Origin: Neodontobutis hainanensis
Lineage: Eukaryota > Chordata > Actinopteri > Gobiiformes > Odontobutidae
NCBI GenBank assembly: GCA_024349245.1
Contig: JALDNG010000006.1
Coordinates: 671,501-735,500, forward strand
Reading direction: 5' to 3'
Length of the DNA: 64,000 nt
Shown here one piece after another: positions 26,801 through 41,525 of this stretch; the stretch's first letter is position 1; the number at the start of each line of letters is the position of its first letter. The notes under the pieces were generated by a model. It was not told where the DNA came from. It was given only the letters and a program-made list of their open reading frames with translations, and did not search any database. A program made the position numbers and the translations under genes.

Positions 26801-29690
26801 ACGCCTCAACTATGCCTCAAACACACCTTACCTATAACTTAACTAACATAACCTCTAATTTTCTCAAAAGCCCTATTTATTCACGTCAGTTTCATTCATC
26901 ACTGCCTGTTTCTGTTCCCTTGACCCCACCCTCCCAGTCCCCTTTTTTTCCCGATCTAATTTCTTTCAGCATCCTCTCTCCCGTAACTAGACCCAAGGAG
27001 CGGGGTCCTTATTCAGCTGGGTAAACCACCAGAGCTGGAACCCCCACACTCAGTCTTATCTAGAATCATTATCACGCTTCATCCTCCATCATCTTATCAC
27101 TTTATTCTGATATTTCAAATTATAAACATCTCAGCTCTATAAAGTTGTGGCGTGGTCCTTGCTACATGAATTTACAGTTAATAACGCTAAGGTGAGTCCC
27201 CAGAGAGTTTGAATGTGACCAGGTATAAGAACTAGGCCTGTGTTTATCTTGATCTTCAATATGTCTCACTGCAATCAATCACCACATGCAAGAACAACAC
27301 TCACAGTCTGGCCTTGTGCATGAAGCATGCAACACAGTCACATTGAAGCTACACCACACACATGCATTCATACATCCATTTATAAAACAAAGAGACAAGC
27401 AACTGATTAGAGCGAGTCTTTCTGTACAGGTCATTGTCAGAGGCGACGTGTGAATGCGCCTCCTGGATTTGGCTGAGTTATGAATGCAAAGCAGCAGCAG
27501 CAGCTTGTTTTGGCTGAAGGTGAGAAGAAGAAAGCTGGGTAAAGTATTTTGGCAGGATTGTACTGAACAGCAGAGAGTGGCATATTTACAGTAGATGTGT
27601 TCAAGATATACAGTAGAAATAGAGTGCAATTGTACATTTGTTCTCTAAAACTGCCACTCTAGAGAGCACTGAACTTGGATGATTCTACAAAAGATATCAG
27701 ACTCCCAATAATGACTTTCCCAATGATAACAACTGTTTGAAAACCTATTGTTTAACTATTTTCTATAAAAAACAGCATGCTATCCTTATTAAGTATATAT
27801 AAGTAATATTTTGCTAAGAAGATAATAGGATCTCTCCTCATATTTACATTGTAATGATTATCTAGTGCATATACGTTTTACAACATTCTGTAGAGTTATG
27901 GAAAATAACATAGGCTTCAATGTTATTTAAATTGATGAAGCCAGTGCATCTTTACAATTACATTTGCCATTAATCACGAGAGGAAGAAATATAGTACAGG
28001 ATTTAGTATATAGTATTTTCTGATTTCCCAGCTCAATCGTTTCCTAAATACCTTTTAGAGCATTGCAGAATCATCCATTCACAGCATAACTCCAGGAGAA
28101 GTCAGGCAGTTTCATAAATAACAATAATTTCAATGGGCAACATCAAGGGCCTATTCCTACATTAAAAAAATTATTTAGGATGGATGGTGTGTATCAGGAG
28201 CAGAGGTAGGGTGAGAATTTAGCGTGGCATCCTTAGATTTAGTGCATTTGACATATAAGGCTTCCCTGGCAGGGACCGATGCAGCAACAGGGGGGCAGGA
28301 AAGACGCAGCAGCTAATGGAGAAGTGCGCCCACCCTATGTGTATTTCTGCTTATTTGGTGTTTGCCAACTCTCTTGCAGTGTTGTGAGTGCATACATTCT
28401 TTATATGAATTCCCATTAACCATGGCAGCTTACATGGTTCAGTGCGGATTGATTGAGTTTCACAATACTTCATAGCAAAAGTGCAGTTGGAATATACACA
28501 CACTACACCACGAGCTACATGCTTTAAAAACAATGGGTTAGGAACAACACAGAGGTACACAAAAAAAACTAGATTCTCTAATAACAAATGGATGAAATGG
28601 ATAGAAGCTAAACTGGCTAAGTGTCAGGTCTTAAAAAGAAACCCTAGCGCCATTGCTGGTGACTTAGAAGCATAACACCAAACTGACAAATCAAGAATCA
28701 GTGAAAGGCAGTTGTTGATACAGCAATGAAGGTGGGCATTGAGGTTTAAAAGATCCCATTGAGAAAAATATGTGACAATGACTGCAAAAAATAATAATAA
28801 AGGTATTTTCAGTGACTGAGCTGCTTTGTGTTGTGCAATGAGAGAAGAAATTGTTTCATGCTTGGAAAGGGAAAGAGGAATACAACAAAGATACCAAAGA
28901 CCATCTACACACACCTACAGTATATGAGAAGTGGAGTTGCTAGGCAGATACATTCTTACATGATATGAACGCATAGAAAACAGACTCAATCCACACTCGT
29001 ACATACATTAGATGAAGGCACTATTGCAAGCAAAGTTCAAATACTATTTGTGGCATGGAACATCGATCACCCTTTTCCAGTCCAGTCCTGAGACACTTGG
29101 GCTAGATGTTACAGGTTAGCAAAGACACGTGATGAAAGAAAGTACGATATGTATGTTTTAGAGATGTCTCTTTAATACACTGTTAAAGGATCACAAAGGA
29201 TTTACTTTGGGTGTTGTGAGTTGTCATCAAACTTTCCTGCCAGTCGAACAGGAAGAGAGGTGCTGAATCATCTGTTTCAGTCAACACCTTTCTCTAGTTT
29301 TGTGCCCCGTGAATTCCTGGAGACAAACTGATTTCCTACTCCCACACTCACACACTTCACTGTGCGGTGAACCACATTTTTTTTTATCTCTTGCTTTTCT
29401 TTCTGGACACAGTTTGTGTGGGATTGCAGTAGGTGAATAACAAGTGGCTGTGACAAAAACACGGCCTTGACTTTTTCAGTGTGAGCGGGAAACAAGTGTA
29501 GCAAAGAGCAGTGAAAGAAGCAGCCCTGCTGCCGAGAAACCATCTAGCCCAAGGGTCTGACACGAAAAACACACATGCAGGCATGCTTACACAACCATTC
29601 ATACATGTATACTATTTCTGCACTCACACCACAGTCCCCCTCCCTTCCCACAGGCAGCAGACAAGGCAGTACATTCAGAAAAAACACAGT
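23820..29690. other. Region between the convergent 3' ends of cldn11 and slc7a14
   Basis: No coding exon was recognised. Part is probably the slc7a14 3' UTR, because in mammals this gene has a very long one. AATAAA on the - strand occurs at 27101-27106, 26004-26009 and 24327-24332, so the transcript end cannot be fixed. Nothing else was seen apart from AT-rich sequence. Confidence 0.45.
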
Positions 29691-29694
29691 TCAT

Positions 29695-32600
29695 TCAGAA
29701 ATCCATTGGATCTTCTTCTGCGAGGCCATGATTAGCAACGGTCCTGCCTCCTACTTTAGACAGCGTCCCGTCACTTTCAGGTTTTGCCTCGGGGACCGGC
29801 TCACCCACAGGGGCACTCCATGAATCTGTGGTAGGTGGGTAGAAGTCATCATCAAAGCCACAGAAGCCCTCATCTACACCTTGGTCGTAGCGTTGGTAGG
29901 TCGAGGCGTGGACTTCGTTCTCTCTGGCTGTGATTTCCAGTGTGCTGTTCCACATGCCGTAGCCAAAGTAGATGAGTATACCTGGAACACATAATACACA
30001 TAATCATAATAGATAGAAAAAAGAACTACAATCAGCACCAGCCTGCTATTACAAGAGACTTAGAAGTGCATATAACTTGAACAATTCCTGACTCAGACAA
30101 ATACAGATGCACACAAAGATATATTTGAGGCAGGAAATGAAACCATAAGACCTCCTTTTCAAAAAAACTAACCGACAAAGAAAAACATACATTGGTTCAA
30201 ATGTATCACAGCATTGTCTGAGAGCAACGCTGAGCTGAGTCACTGTTTACAATCACAACATCACACATCTACAGACAAGACATGAACACGGCATGAATCC
30301 TTTGTGGAGTATTAGATTCAATTATGTTGAAATGGATCCAATAATAATCATATTTATGCATTGCATTGTATAATATTATCCTTAATGGGACTTTGTGTCA
30401 GTTTGTCATCTTATAAGTTGGAGTATTATGTGAGAATATATAGCCTTTGCAATACTAAATGGGTTCAGCACATTGTATTTAGAGCAAATGTCTGAATGAG
30501 TTATTATAACAGGTTGCAAAACTGATTCAAAGCAACACACCCAAGCTTACCAACCCAAAATTTATTTTTAAGCATAGTTTTACAATATTCACCTTTTCTA
30601 AAATGTTGCTGACAAATGAAATAATAATTATTGAAGAGGTGAAGTGTCATTGAGGTGTTTTATGTTAAGTAGATTTGTGTGGCTGCATGTAAATGTGAAT
30701 TCTCATCATTCATTTAGTGATTCAAACTCATCATCTATGTAAACAGCTTAATAGGAACCGTGTCGTTGCGTCCAAATGTAAGCACAGAGGGGCTGCTTAC
30801 CCACAAGACACCAGATGGAAAACCGAATCCAGGTGATGGCCGACAGTTTTAGCATGAGGTAGATGTTGACCAGCATGGCCGACGCAGGTACAAAGGGCAC
30901 GCAGGGCGCCATGTAGGGCAGGCGTTTGGGGTTCTCAGGCTGCTGCAGGATGATGATTATAAGCAGGGCGAGTACGAGTATAAGAACGATTAGTAACAAC
31001 AAAGCCCACCAGTGACCTTCCCCAATATAGCTCGCTCCTACAAGTCAGAACAGAACATTTTAGTTACATGTATTACATATGCTTCTGATTTTTGTGTTTA
31101 CTTGTGTGTTCTTACCAAAAATGATAAAAGAGCAGAAAGCGAATATAAAGATGAAGAGAAGCAGAACACAGACAGTGACAGTTTTGCCTGTGCTTTGAGT
31201 TGGTCTATCCATCTTTCCAGGAAGTCCCAGTCTAATCCTTAAGGTGTAATAGCGTGGCCCAATCAACTTTTTCAAACGCCGTGACATCCCGGTCTCTGTC
31301 TCCTCTGCTTCGATCCCAGTAGTCATATCCACGGTGCCATAGTTCGGGTGGCTGGTATTATAAGCGTTTTTATCTGGTTTGCCAATTAGCATCTCGTTGT
31401 CGCCAAGTGAGGGCAGGTTTTTGGCTCCACAGGTGTTAGTGGAGGAGCCTCCGTACTCGTCAGCTTCACTGGTTGGTGAACATGCCTCTTTCTCACATTC
31501 AGCCAACACGCCTTCCTTCCTTTTTTTATTCTGCTCCTCAGAAAGGAAGTTCACAAAGCCATGGATGTCGCTCTCGGGTTGATAACGTAACAGAAGGACA
31601 CAGAGGCTCACCTGTAAAAAGAGTGAAAAATGTTCTCATCTAGGATTGCATTGTCAAATAACTTGTTCAAAGGTGTGTACGTTTTTATTTGACTTTATTT
31701 GGCTAGTGTTTTAGGATCCCTGGTATATTTACATGCAAACAAGGAAGGACTTGGGCAATAGTTTATTTGTTTACAGTTTAATACAAGAGGGAAATATTAA
31801 GACCCTTACCAGGGTGTAGGCCAGGAGAGTACCAATTGACATCATCTCTATAAGGTCTCTAAGACTGACCAGAAGAGACAGTAGAGCTGCCAGAAAGCCT
31901 GACACCACACAGGCTACAGCTGGGGTCTCAGTGTAGGACGAGACATGGGCCAGAAACCTAAACACAACATGTTAACGTCTATAAGAAAGTACAAGAAAGT
32001 ATTAAGCAGTTGGTAAATTAGGTTGTTATGAGTTATAATGCTGCCTTACTTAAACAGTAGCCCATCCCCCGCCATGGCATAGATGACCCTCGGCATTGGA
32101 AACAGAGATCCGAGGAGAGAGACTGTAAGTCCAGCAATGGAGCCAACAGCCACAATATACTTTGCGAACATACAGCCGTGCAGGGCAAACATCTCCATCA
32201 GCGGCGCATCAGCATCAATCTCACTGTACGGTACCATTAGGGTCAGAATCACAGAAACCTGGGGTGAAGAGTCCGCACAGGAAGTTACTGCAATGTTTTA
32301 CATGACTCACAACCCAGAGCTGATACATTTTGTAAGTATGCATGTTGGTCAAATGTGTTTGTTAGTCATGTTTTCCGATAACTGTGCATGTTTGTGTGTG
32401 TTTTTTTCGATCCTCGTGTCTGAAGTGTGAATTCATGCAGGGCCATCTGTTACAGATACTGCACTGCAAAGGGAGGGATTTGCCTGAACAGATTACAGGA
32501 AAAGACAGAAACCAGTGTCCTTCAACCTCATCCTGGTGAACTTTTACCTTTAAGCCATTACAGGAAAAAACTAGTTCACTGTGCTTAAAGAGCACAGCCT

Positions 32601-35239
32601 TTTCAGAAAGTTTCCTCAAAAAATACTAAAATTAGGCCAATTTTGTAGCGGAGGATGTTTGAAAATAGTGATATGTTGAAGTGACTGAAAATAAGTGAGA
32701 TGGGTTTCAAAGTTTGAAAGTTTATGCAATCATTGATCTCTTGGGGACGTGCCAGAATTGCTCCATACTGATAGGCTACTTTTGTACTGTAGCCATAGCA
32801 ACAACCAAAGTGTCAAAGTAGGTTGTGTGAGCAGAATACGTTGAGATCTAAGAGGGAGACACCCCCACAAGTGAAGTGCAGAGGTCTTGATGTTTGAGCT
32901 TTCCATATTATAAGAGGAATTGCTTAAACCTAACAATATGCTCCATGTCGTCAAGTTAATAAGTGCTCAATCATGTGGCAAAAATGATGGAAAAGCCACC
33001 TCATTATTCCACCAAAATAAACATACATGTCAAAGTGTCACTATACCCTGAACAATAGCTACTCTAATTACACAATATGAGCTGCTCCAATTACTCCATA
33101 CAGCTGCAAATCTCCTTAACTCAGGTCCTAAGTGTTTATTGAGGAAATACATTGTGTTTTGTATATATTTTTATTTACACTATGTCCAGGCCTCAGTACA
33201 AAAACATGAAGAATCTTGAAGTGATTTTACTTTAAGACTGTTTGGATCATGGTCTGTGTGTTTTGTGTATAACTCACAGAGACATAGGCAGTGAGGCAGG
33301 TGATGAGCGATGCTGTGATAGCATAAGGGATGGAGGTGTTGGGACTCTTGGCCTCTTCTCCTGTTGTAGCAATGATGTCGAATCCAATAAAGGCATAGAA
33401 ACAGGTGGCTGCCCCCTGCATCACCTGGAGCAAACACAAACCAGATAAACAATTGCCTAATCAAATCACACACACAACTGTCAGTCCGATTTGTTTTCTT
33501 CTGTCCAGACATACCCCTGACCATCCAAATGGCAAAAAACGACCCTCGTCCCAATTCTCTCCATTGACAAAGAACAGACCAGCGATCATCATGAAGACCC
33601 ACACTATGAGGTTGATCACATTAAGGACATTGTTGAAGCCCACAGAGTTCTTCACTCCCAATGCTACTATGACAGTCACCAGAAGTGCTATGAGCAGCGC
33701 CAGCAGGTCAGGGTAGGACTGTTCACCTTTACCTACAAAGTAAGCATAAACACACACAACTTAGAAAGAAGTATGTGAAACAGACACTAAGCTGAAGGGT
33801 AATCTGTTCTCCTGTAGAAAAAAAACAAGAGTAATTTTCCATTGTGTTGTGGAAAAGCTGGCCGTAGTGATTGTCACGTGAACACTATAAACACTAGCCT
33901 TGCTTTGTCAGCGACCGACAGGAAGGGACTGGAAGGGAGTTGTCTAACAGATATCCACAGCTGGCAGCACACGTTAACTATAGCATTACAACAGATTAGC
34001 AGGCATTCCCTTCATGGTTTATGACCTGGAAAACTGTGAAGCATGAGTCATTTTTACAACAAAACATGTCATTTTCATTTTCCATAAAGAGGTTATTTCA
34101 GGGATAGTAGTGTAGTTGGTTAGATTGTTGGTCTTGGTATGATTCAAAGCTAATGGATAAATCACAGTGATGCTCATCTACAGCTGTGTCTACCAACAGT
34201 ATTATTGTTCTGTGAGTAATTAGTTATTGTTTAAAGGTTGTTGATAACATTATTATAAATAAGGATTTGTCTAAGATTTGGACACATAAAGTGTTTGTAT
34301 TTATCATGGTGCTAAGGGTGGTGTTGATGTATGTTTCACATTTTTCCAGGATATATTCCGAACAGATGAGAAAAATGCATTGAGTCCAAAAATAAATGAT
34401 GCTCACAACAACAATCCCGTCTCACCTACCCAAGCCGTTGAGCGCTCCAACATGTGAAATCATAAAGTTGCTGATGCTGTGATTTGCGAGCGAATCGGCC
34501 ATGCTACTGAGGGCCGACGCCCCCGCCGCTGTGCCAATCAAATACTCAAGAATCAAATTCCAGCCGATGAAGAAGGCCACGCACTCGCCCACAGTCACGT
34601 AGCTGTATGTGTAGGCCGAACCTGTGGTCTTAGGCACGCGGACGCCGAACTCTGCATAACACACTCCTGTGAGCAAGAGTAGGAAACACACACATCAAGT
34701 AATGCTATAAAGTGATGGGCTCTATTTAAGTTATTGATAAAGGCATTAACGTAGTACAAAGATACCCCTAGAGTACCTTTCTAATATAGCTCTAACCTGT
34801 ATAATGTCTTTGCCCTTGTGATATCACACTTAATTACAAAGCTCTATAATGATGATAAGACTGACGGCAATCTTAATGCAAGAGTGTGTGTAAAAATAGA
34901 AAAAGTCCAATAAATGTGTAGGACCACTTTACCAGACAGTATGGAGGCCACTGCGGCTATTATAAAGGACACAATGACTCCTGGGCCGGCCATCTCCTTG
35001 GCGACCAACCCAGAGACCACATACATCCCAGTGCCGACGCAGCTGCCCACTCCCAAAGACACCAGGTCAACAGTGGACAGCACCCTGGCCAGTTTAGTTC
35101 CATGGGCCCCAGTGCCAGACATGGCCGAATCTAACATGGACTCCACGGGTTTGGTCCTCAATATTCGAGACGTAAAAGTGTTCCATGCTGGGCCCCATTG
35201 TATCCTGCGAGGGTTCAGTTTCTCTACCAGACTGCTCAT
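29695..35239 (-). CDS. slc7a14: SLC7A14, cationic amino-acid transporter-like protein, complete coding region, 9 coding exons
   Basis: Coding exons in transcription order are 35239-34933, 34666-34430, 33732-33515, 33424-33278, 32258-32050, 31957-31810, 31611-31116, 31037-30801 and 29981-29695. All introns are GT-AG and phases agree throughout, giving 761 residues (human about 771). The protein opens with an SLC7A14-type N-terminus (NPRRIQWGPAW). The APC-fold substrate loop G-T-G is at residues 69-71 in the first membrane helix. A long cytosolic loop lies at about 430-545, and the family marker MAGPGV is near residue 83. The start at 35239 aligns with the mammalian start and has A at -3; an upstream in-frame ATG at 35269 lies before a possible splice acceptor (35262-35263) and is less likely. 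Family knowledge: a lysosomal arginine/cationic amino-acid transporter relative in brain and retina, mutated in human retinitis pigmentosa. The C-terminal tail is short and acidic compared with the lysine-rich mammalian tail. Confidence 0.96.
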
Positions 35240-37204
35240 TGTGGAAAAAATGTCAAAGGTCCTAGTCACAGGGAAGGATTTCCACAGGCAAGAATAAGAT
35301 GATATGTTCTTTCTGCTGGCGCCTTTTAGATGTTGAAGAATTTAACACAAGATCAGTTTCACTATGTCTGCATCCGTCTTCAGAGTAATGTCATCTTAGT
35401 TTTTCCAGACAGTGTGAGATAGAAGAACGTCATCTGCAAAACAAACAGAAGATATCTTTTATATCTTATTTTTTGCATTCAAGAAACTCCATTCATATGG
35501 AAGCAGAAGCCCAGAAGTGAAGCTGTATGGCCCACAATGGGAGTGTACCTAAATGAAGGAGCACTTAATTAGTGAAACTCTCCCAAATGTCGGTTGCTAT
35601 AGCAGCCAAAGTCATCATTATTAACGTCAAAGGTCCAGGATAATTTTCTATTGTGTGTCTCTGTGTGTAAGAGGACAAGTGGGAGAAGTATGGATAATCC
35701 CAATTGCATGCTGGGATTCATTGATACATTGGCCTTTTGCATAAAAGTGTACCTAATTTGAGTTTTAAGTTACAGAACAGTTTAAATAGTGTCAAAGTAA
35801 GCTGGTAAAGTAAGAGCATAATAAAATTTATCAAATCACGCAAACACAATAAAAACTAGAACAAATCTATAGTGTGGTAAGAGATGGTGTTGAGTAGAGA
35901 CAGTTATAGTCCTTGCTCTTAATGCATTCATCTCTCTACACAATGAAAGCTCACATTTTGTTTATTTTCATTATATAATGATGTGCTCAATTGTGGGTGC
36001 TGTTTCCTACCTCTCGAAAAAAGAATAGGGAACAATTGCAACAAAATAAGAGGGACATGAGTATTATTTGTCTGGAATTAAAGTTTTTTTTATGATTAGT
36101 TACAGCTAAGGCTATTATAAGGTATTATTGTCCATTCAGTTGTGAAGATGTAGTTCAATTGATAAAACATTAAAGTCTAAACATAATCAAAGACTAGCAT
36201 AAATAAAAAGACAGTAGTCTTGATTTGTAGAATTTACCACATAAAAATTATTTAAATGATAGACATACCATAATAATACACCTGGCTCATTTTACAATTT
36301 ACTTTTATTTTATTGGGTTAGTAATGACTAGCTTGAGCAGTAGTGGAGAGAGTACTCATTGAAAGCAGAGTATTCCTCCTTTACAAATGCTTTCACAATA
36401 TAATTGTTTATTCTCTGTGGAGAATTGTCTGGAAAAGGCAGTTGATTGTACTGTTTACTCTCATGCAGTTTGACAGACCGGTTATTGCAGTTACTGTCTG
36501 AATAGATTAATTATTCTGACAAGCAGTACAATAAGAATACATTGTTTTGAATGCCTAATTTTGAGGTTGAATTTTATACAGTATAGTAGCATTTTTGTTT
36601 GGCTGTAACCAGAATAAGGGTTAGTCCCTTAACAAATACAAATTTGTTCTGTTTCATTAAAAGTAATGATGTTTGCCCCACCCACATACTAGAGATAGGA
36701 AACACAGCCCTCAGTGGCTTTAATCACAAACATTGATTCATATCCAATCATGTTCATCTTCATGACGGTCTAGTTGTGTTTATGGCCTGGCAAGCGCAAG
36801 CACACAAACAGCATCTAATGCCAAATTTCAAATATCTGTAAAGTTTTAATATCCAACTAGTTTAATTGACAGTAACCAGCCCTGTTTCGACTGAGTCCTG
36901 TTTAAACAACAGTAGATCAACAAAAGAGAGCTGCACAAAGCACTGCAGCAGGTGCTCAGTCTGTCTCCCAGCTATTATCAGTAGCACACTTTTCTAATTG
37001 AGACCATCCATTATTTAAAGCTCAAACTTCACAGGTCACCTTTCTCGAAGAAATACCCCATTACTGTGTATATTGTCCTGGACATGGTTGTATACATTGC
37101 AATGGTCAATCATACAAAGCCAGAGTGTGCTGGTGGTCCCTTGAAGGCTTTGGCTCTAAGATGCATTGTGTGGCTGGTTTAGTGAAATGTATGGTTCTGG
37201 TTTT

Positions 37205-37424
37205 ATCCATTTAATGCAATTAATTAATGGGTAGAGCAGTCGTCTTTCAACCGGAAGGTAGGCGGTTCGATTCCCACTCTCCCCACAGTTCATACTGTTG
37301 TTGTGTCCTTGGGCAAGACACTTAACCCACCTTGCTTCCAGTGACTGTAACACTGGTAATTACTGTAGAACAATATAAGTCGCTTTGGATAAAAGCGTCA
37401 GCTAAATGAATAAATGTAAATGTA
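37205..37424 (+). mobile_element. tRNA-derived SINE, V-SINE type
   Basis: Three diagnostic parts occur in the right order. An RNA polymerase III B box, GGTTCGATTCC, is at 37264-37274 with an A-box-like GGGTAGAGCAGT before it. The central domain has the V-SINE hallmark GTGTCCTTGGGCAAGACAC near 37302-37320. The 3' tail AAGTCGCTTTGGATAAAAGC and short AAATGTAAATG repeat ends near 37424. It lies in the putative first intron of slc7a14. It is probably inert. Confidence 0.75.
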
Positions 37425-40400
37425 CTTTCACTCTAATTTAGCATATTATAAATCAATCCATGCAGAAATATAGTAGATAATGGAACATCGAATGGCTACA
37501 ACTGGCAGTGTTTCCCCCTTTTTTATACCTCTGTAGATCAGAAAGACATGCTGCTATTCTGAGCTTCAACTAGAGCTCAAAATACAGAGCCTGTAGCAAC
37601 AGAACTTCTTAAATTATTCAAGATAGTGGGCGCACTGCACATGTAATACATTTTAGATTTATTGGAACATTGAGCGATGGAATTACCTAAATGCCTTTGA
37701 TGAAAGATAAGAAGTCACAAGACAATAAAATGATTTTGCAACAATACATATTATCTGCCAAAGTGCATGTGGCAAAAGATCAATAATCAAATCCTTGTCA
37801 TTGTAATTATGAACAGCTCCTCCGGCGGCTTAACTTGTTCTTTCCTCAGATAATTGAGCTGTCAGGATATCCACACTTGTATCTAACCAGCCTTGACTAA
37901 GCCCATCACAAGTCAAGCTATTTTCTGTGTTTAACTAGCTGGATGAATAACACGATTCAGTTTTCAGGGTATTTACAATGAGTACTACATTAGCTTAATA
38001 AAACCAAGAGGCTTTTATATTCGCTCCTGGCAACTAGCCCTGACCCTGTACTGAAAACTGTCTGACAAGTCTATTATTGGTTTCCTCACCGCTTACAGTG
38101 TGTGTTAACTGTATAACATCCTGCTTCCTTGTCTTTCTGCCTTTGACTGTTGATGCCAGATCATTCAACTGTTTTTCTTAGCTTCCACATGATTGCATGT
38201 TTAGCTGCTGCCTTGCATTTTGACACCATGTTCATTTGAATGTCAGCATTATAACTGCCTCGAACAATGCGCAAGGAAAACAAACATGAGCAACACCACC
38301 AAGACACACTCTGAGCAAACAGTTTTACATAAACAAGCAAAGTAGTAACGATGTATTAAGAGATTTGAAAAGAATAGTGAGAAATGTACAATTAATGTGC
38401 TCCTGTTTTGTATTCTGCAGCAAACTTACAAACACCATGATAACTATGTTACTGTCTGTCTTTAAAGTTTAATAACTGCTTTAATGAGTTGGCTGTACGA
38501 GTAGCTGTCTTTCATCTTCTTCTGCTTGGATGGCTTTGTTCACTCTCGACAACTCATTGCCTGACTTGCCACACTCTCTGACAAGACTAATGAATATGAC
38601 TGAAGAGTTGTCACCAATGAGAAATCCCTGCCTTCCAGGATGATATTACTGCCTGACTCATTAGTTACAGTTCAACTATCAGTGTCTCTCCAACTCTCTT
38701 CAGAGACTCTCTTCAAGGTGTCAGTAAGAAATCCAGAGGAAGAAGTGGCAGAAATGATAAATAGTTCCTCCCTGTTTAAGCTTTACTGTCTGTTCTGATG
38801 TATAACCATCTGCTTCTATTACTGCCTCACTTTGACATTATCTAGCTGTGGGACATTCTCTTTCATCCAGGTCTTAGTACACAGTAGAACCAGTGCTATG
38901 ACTGGAAATTATCATCCAACCCTTTTTTTTTCTGCTTATTTAAGGGTGCTTGAGTTTCTCCCAGAAAACACATGGTAATGAGGGAGGTTGAATAATAATA
39001 ATACCAATTATTTCTTCTTTAAGATTTCTATACAGAAACAATCTTTCAAGACTCTGGTAGTATTAGGATGTTGATTTAGAGCTCTGCAACATTGAGATTT
39101 TAGTTCACCCACAATTTAGCTGCAGGAGCCCACCTCTGTCTCTTAATGTGGTGCAGTAAGAGCTTGAGGCTTAGAGCACCAGAGCTGGCCTCAAACTCCA
39201 ACAATATAAATAAAAACAGCTTTACTGCCCCTGGCTACGTGGCTAACCGGCCATATTGATGACATTACTGCATGGGGCCTCTAGCCCTAAGAGACAACAA
39301 GGTCATTTCAACATCTCAGACAACGCCATCATTTGCACACTGACCGAGTGTCTGGGGTGAGACCACAAATGGGGCATTAAGTCTAAGTACGACCTTAAAG
39401 ATGCTTCATTTTTTCTGGTTTCTGGTTTTTTCTGGACTTCAGACATGCTGTCTACACATACTGGTAACATTATACCCAATTTATTCCATGAAGTATTGAT
39501 GTATTGTTGGGTGCTTTAAGGTATTATATTTCTAGTATGTGAATCTTTTGTATCAGAATTCAATTGACAGAATATGTTTTAGATGAAAATCCATCCATAG
39601 AGCTACATTATAAAAGCAGTGGACTGGATTTAAAAAAGCAGAAGATAAAAGAGATTCTCTTATGGTCTTATGAACATTAGGATAAGCCTAAGAGCAGGTT
39701 TATCTGAATGATCTAGAGTGAGCGGTCAGGCTATGAGGTTATCTTTAACGTTCAACACTAATCACAACATCTGGAGCAAACAAAGGAAAAAAATCTACTT
39801 TACAAGAAAACTGAACAAATTATGCTATCACTGCTGGTAAACAGATACACCAACAACCAGATGTGCATGTACACAAATGACTTAGACAATAAAAAGGGAT
39901 TACAATGTTTGAGAGCTTCTGATTATATTAGGCCCAGCAGATTGAGTGACATCAACTCTGTGCCACATTCAGTGGATAGAGAAAAGGGTGGGAGCCAATT
40001 CAGAAAGATGTCTGTTTTATGTTTGTGCTTACGTGTGGCAAGTGTTTAGTCTAAACTTCCCAACATAAACCAATGCTTTTTTAAATGTAGCCCATGTTTA
40101 TCTGGAAAGTCTTCAAGTGTATTAGTGTGGGCAGTTATTGGCAGCAATGTTCAGTTGGTATTACATTTCACTATCGACATGACACAGGAGCACCCCTTGT
40201 TAGACACTCACCAGACACACACTGCTCTCAGGCTTTTTCGGATCAGTACCCTAAACAGTAAACATACAAGCTATTTTATTAGATCTTAGAGCCATGATGC
40301 CTTTAAAGTACTTATTAATATTGATATTAATATAACTACTGTAGGTTGGTAAACAAATATATGGAAATAAGATAACTTGTTGCATTCGTATATAGCAATT

Positions 40401-41525
40401 TATAAACTGCTTTGTGCGTTCTCTTTTAAAGGGCTTACTAGGTAGTCATTAAGGTTGGGGGACACAATACAATATCATGGTGCTATTTGCTTTTGAACCT
40501 GTATGTGCCGCGGCCATGAGTCACCCATTTAACACAGACTAGAGCTTACGGCTTAAATATTTATGAATGAACCTTTCATACCGGCATTTATGAACGTCAT
40601 TGTCTGCTTGTTTACTGATATCAGACATATACTATTCTGACTCCATCTACCATCAAAAAGTGTTGTATGATGTAAAACCTGCAGAAAGTGACTCAAAGTA
40701 AAAGATATGTAGTTTTCAGGAGAAAATAGATAACATACATAATTAATAGTAAAAAGCCCATGGGATGGTTTATACTGCCCACTGTCCCTGTTGGAGGGCC
40801 TGATCCCTGGAGCTCTTGGTGTGGTCCTGCGTCTGACTCAGTGCTTGGGATGTGAGACCTGAGGCCAGACAAATACACAGAGAGAAAATCTGCAGTCGCT
40901 GAATTGGCCAGTTACGTAATCTGCCAGTTCTCTCTCATGCTGTTGTTTTCACTTCCCTCGTTAAAACCATGTTTCATATTTTTGTCTCAACCTATTTGAT
41001 TCACTGTTATTATCTTAATTTTTTAATTTGGCATTTTCTGTTGTATCCAAAAATCCTAACATCTTTGGGAAAACAGTTTGCCAAAGATGTCAAAGTGTTG
41101 CATTATCCCAGCTCAGCCAGTGAAAATAGCTTTGATGTACCAGCCCTAATAGATATTGTGATCAGAGGCTAACAGTAACTCTTGAATGGATGGACTATTT
41201 TATTTTGGAAACTACATTCAGCCCTTTCAATTGTAAGTCTACCTCTAATATTGTGAAATATCTGGCTGTTTTAAAAATAGATAATGTAAAGCCTTTTCTT
41301 CTGTAGCTTTGTTAAAAATGTAATTCTCATGAAACACGTAGCTGTGAGAGTTTTCTTAACTCTATGTGGTAAATTTGTAAACTCCTTTTTACTCCAAAAG
41401 CCTATAAATGAAACATGCCAGCAATCACTTGACGTAAAATTGACTCAGTTCTATACTAATAATGGGCACCTGTTGAGCGTTGACACAGCCATCGAGCCTG
41501 AGTGTGTGGTTTACTGATAACTGTT

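Noticed and set aside
35240..35269. Upstream in-frame ATG adding 10 residues to SLC7A14
   Set aside because: The mammalian protein starts at the position matching 35239, and a splice acceptor (35262-35263) probably separates the upstream ATG from the exon.
37208..37280. tRNA-like sequence with perfect B box
   Set aside because: It is followed by the V-SINE central domain and LINE-type tail and lacks a complete cloverleaf, so it is a SINE head, not a tRNA gene.
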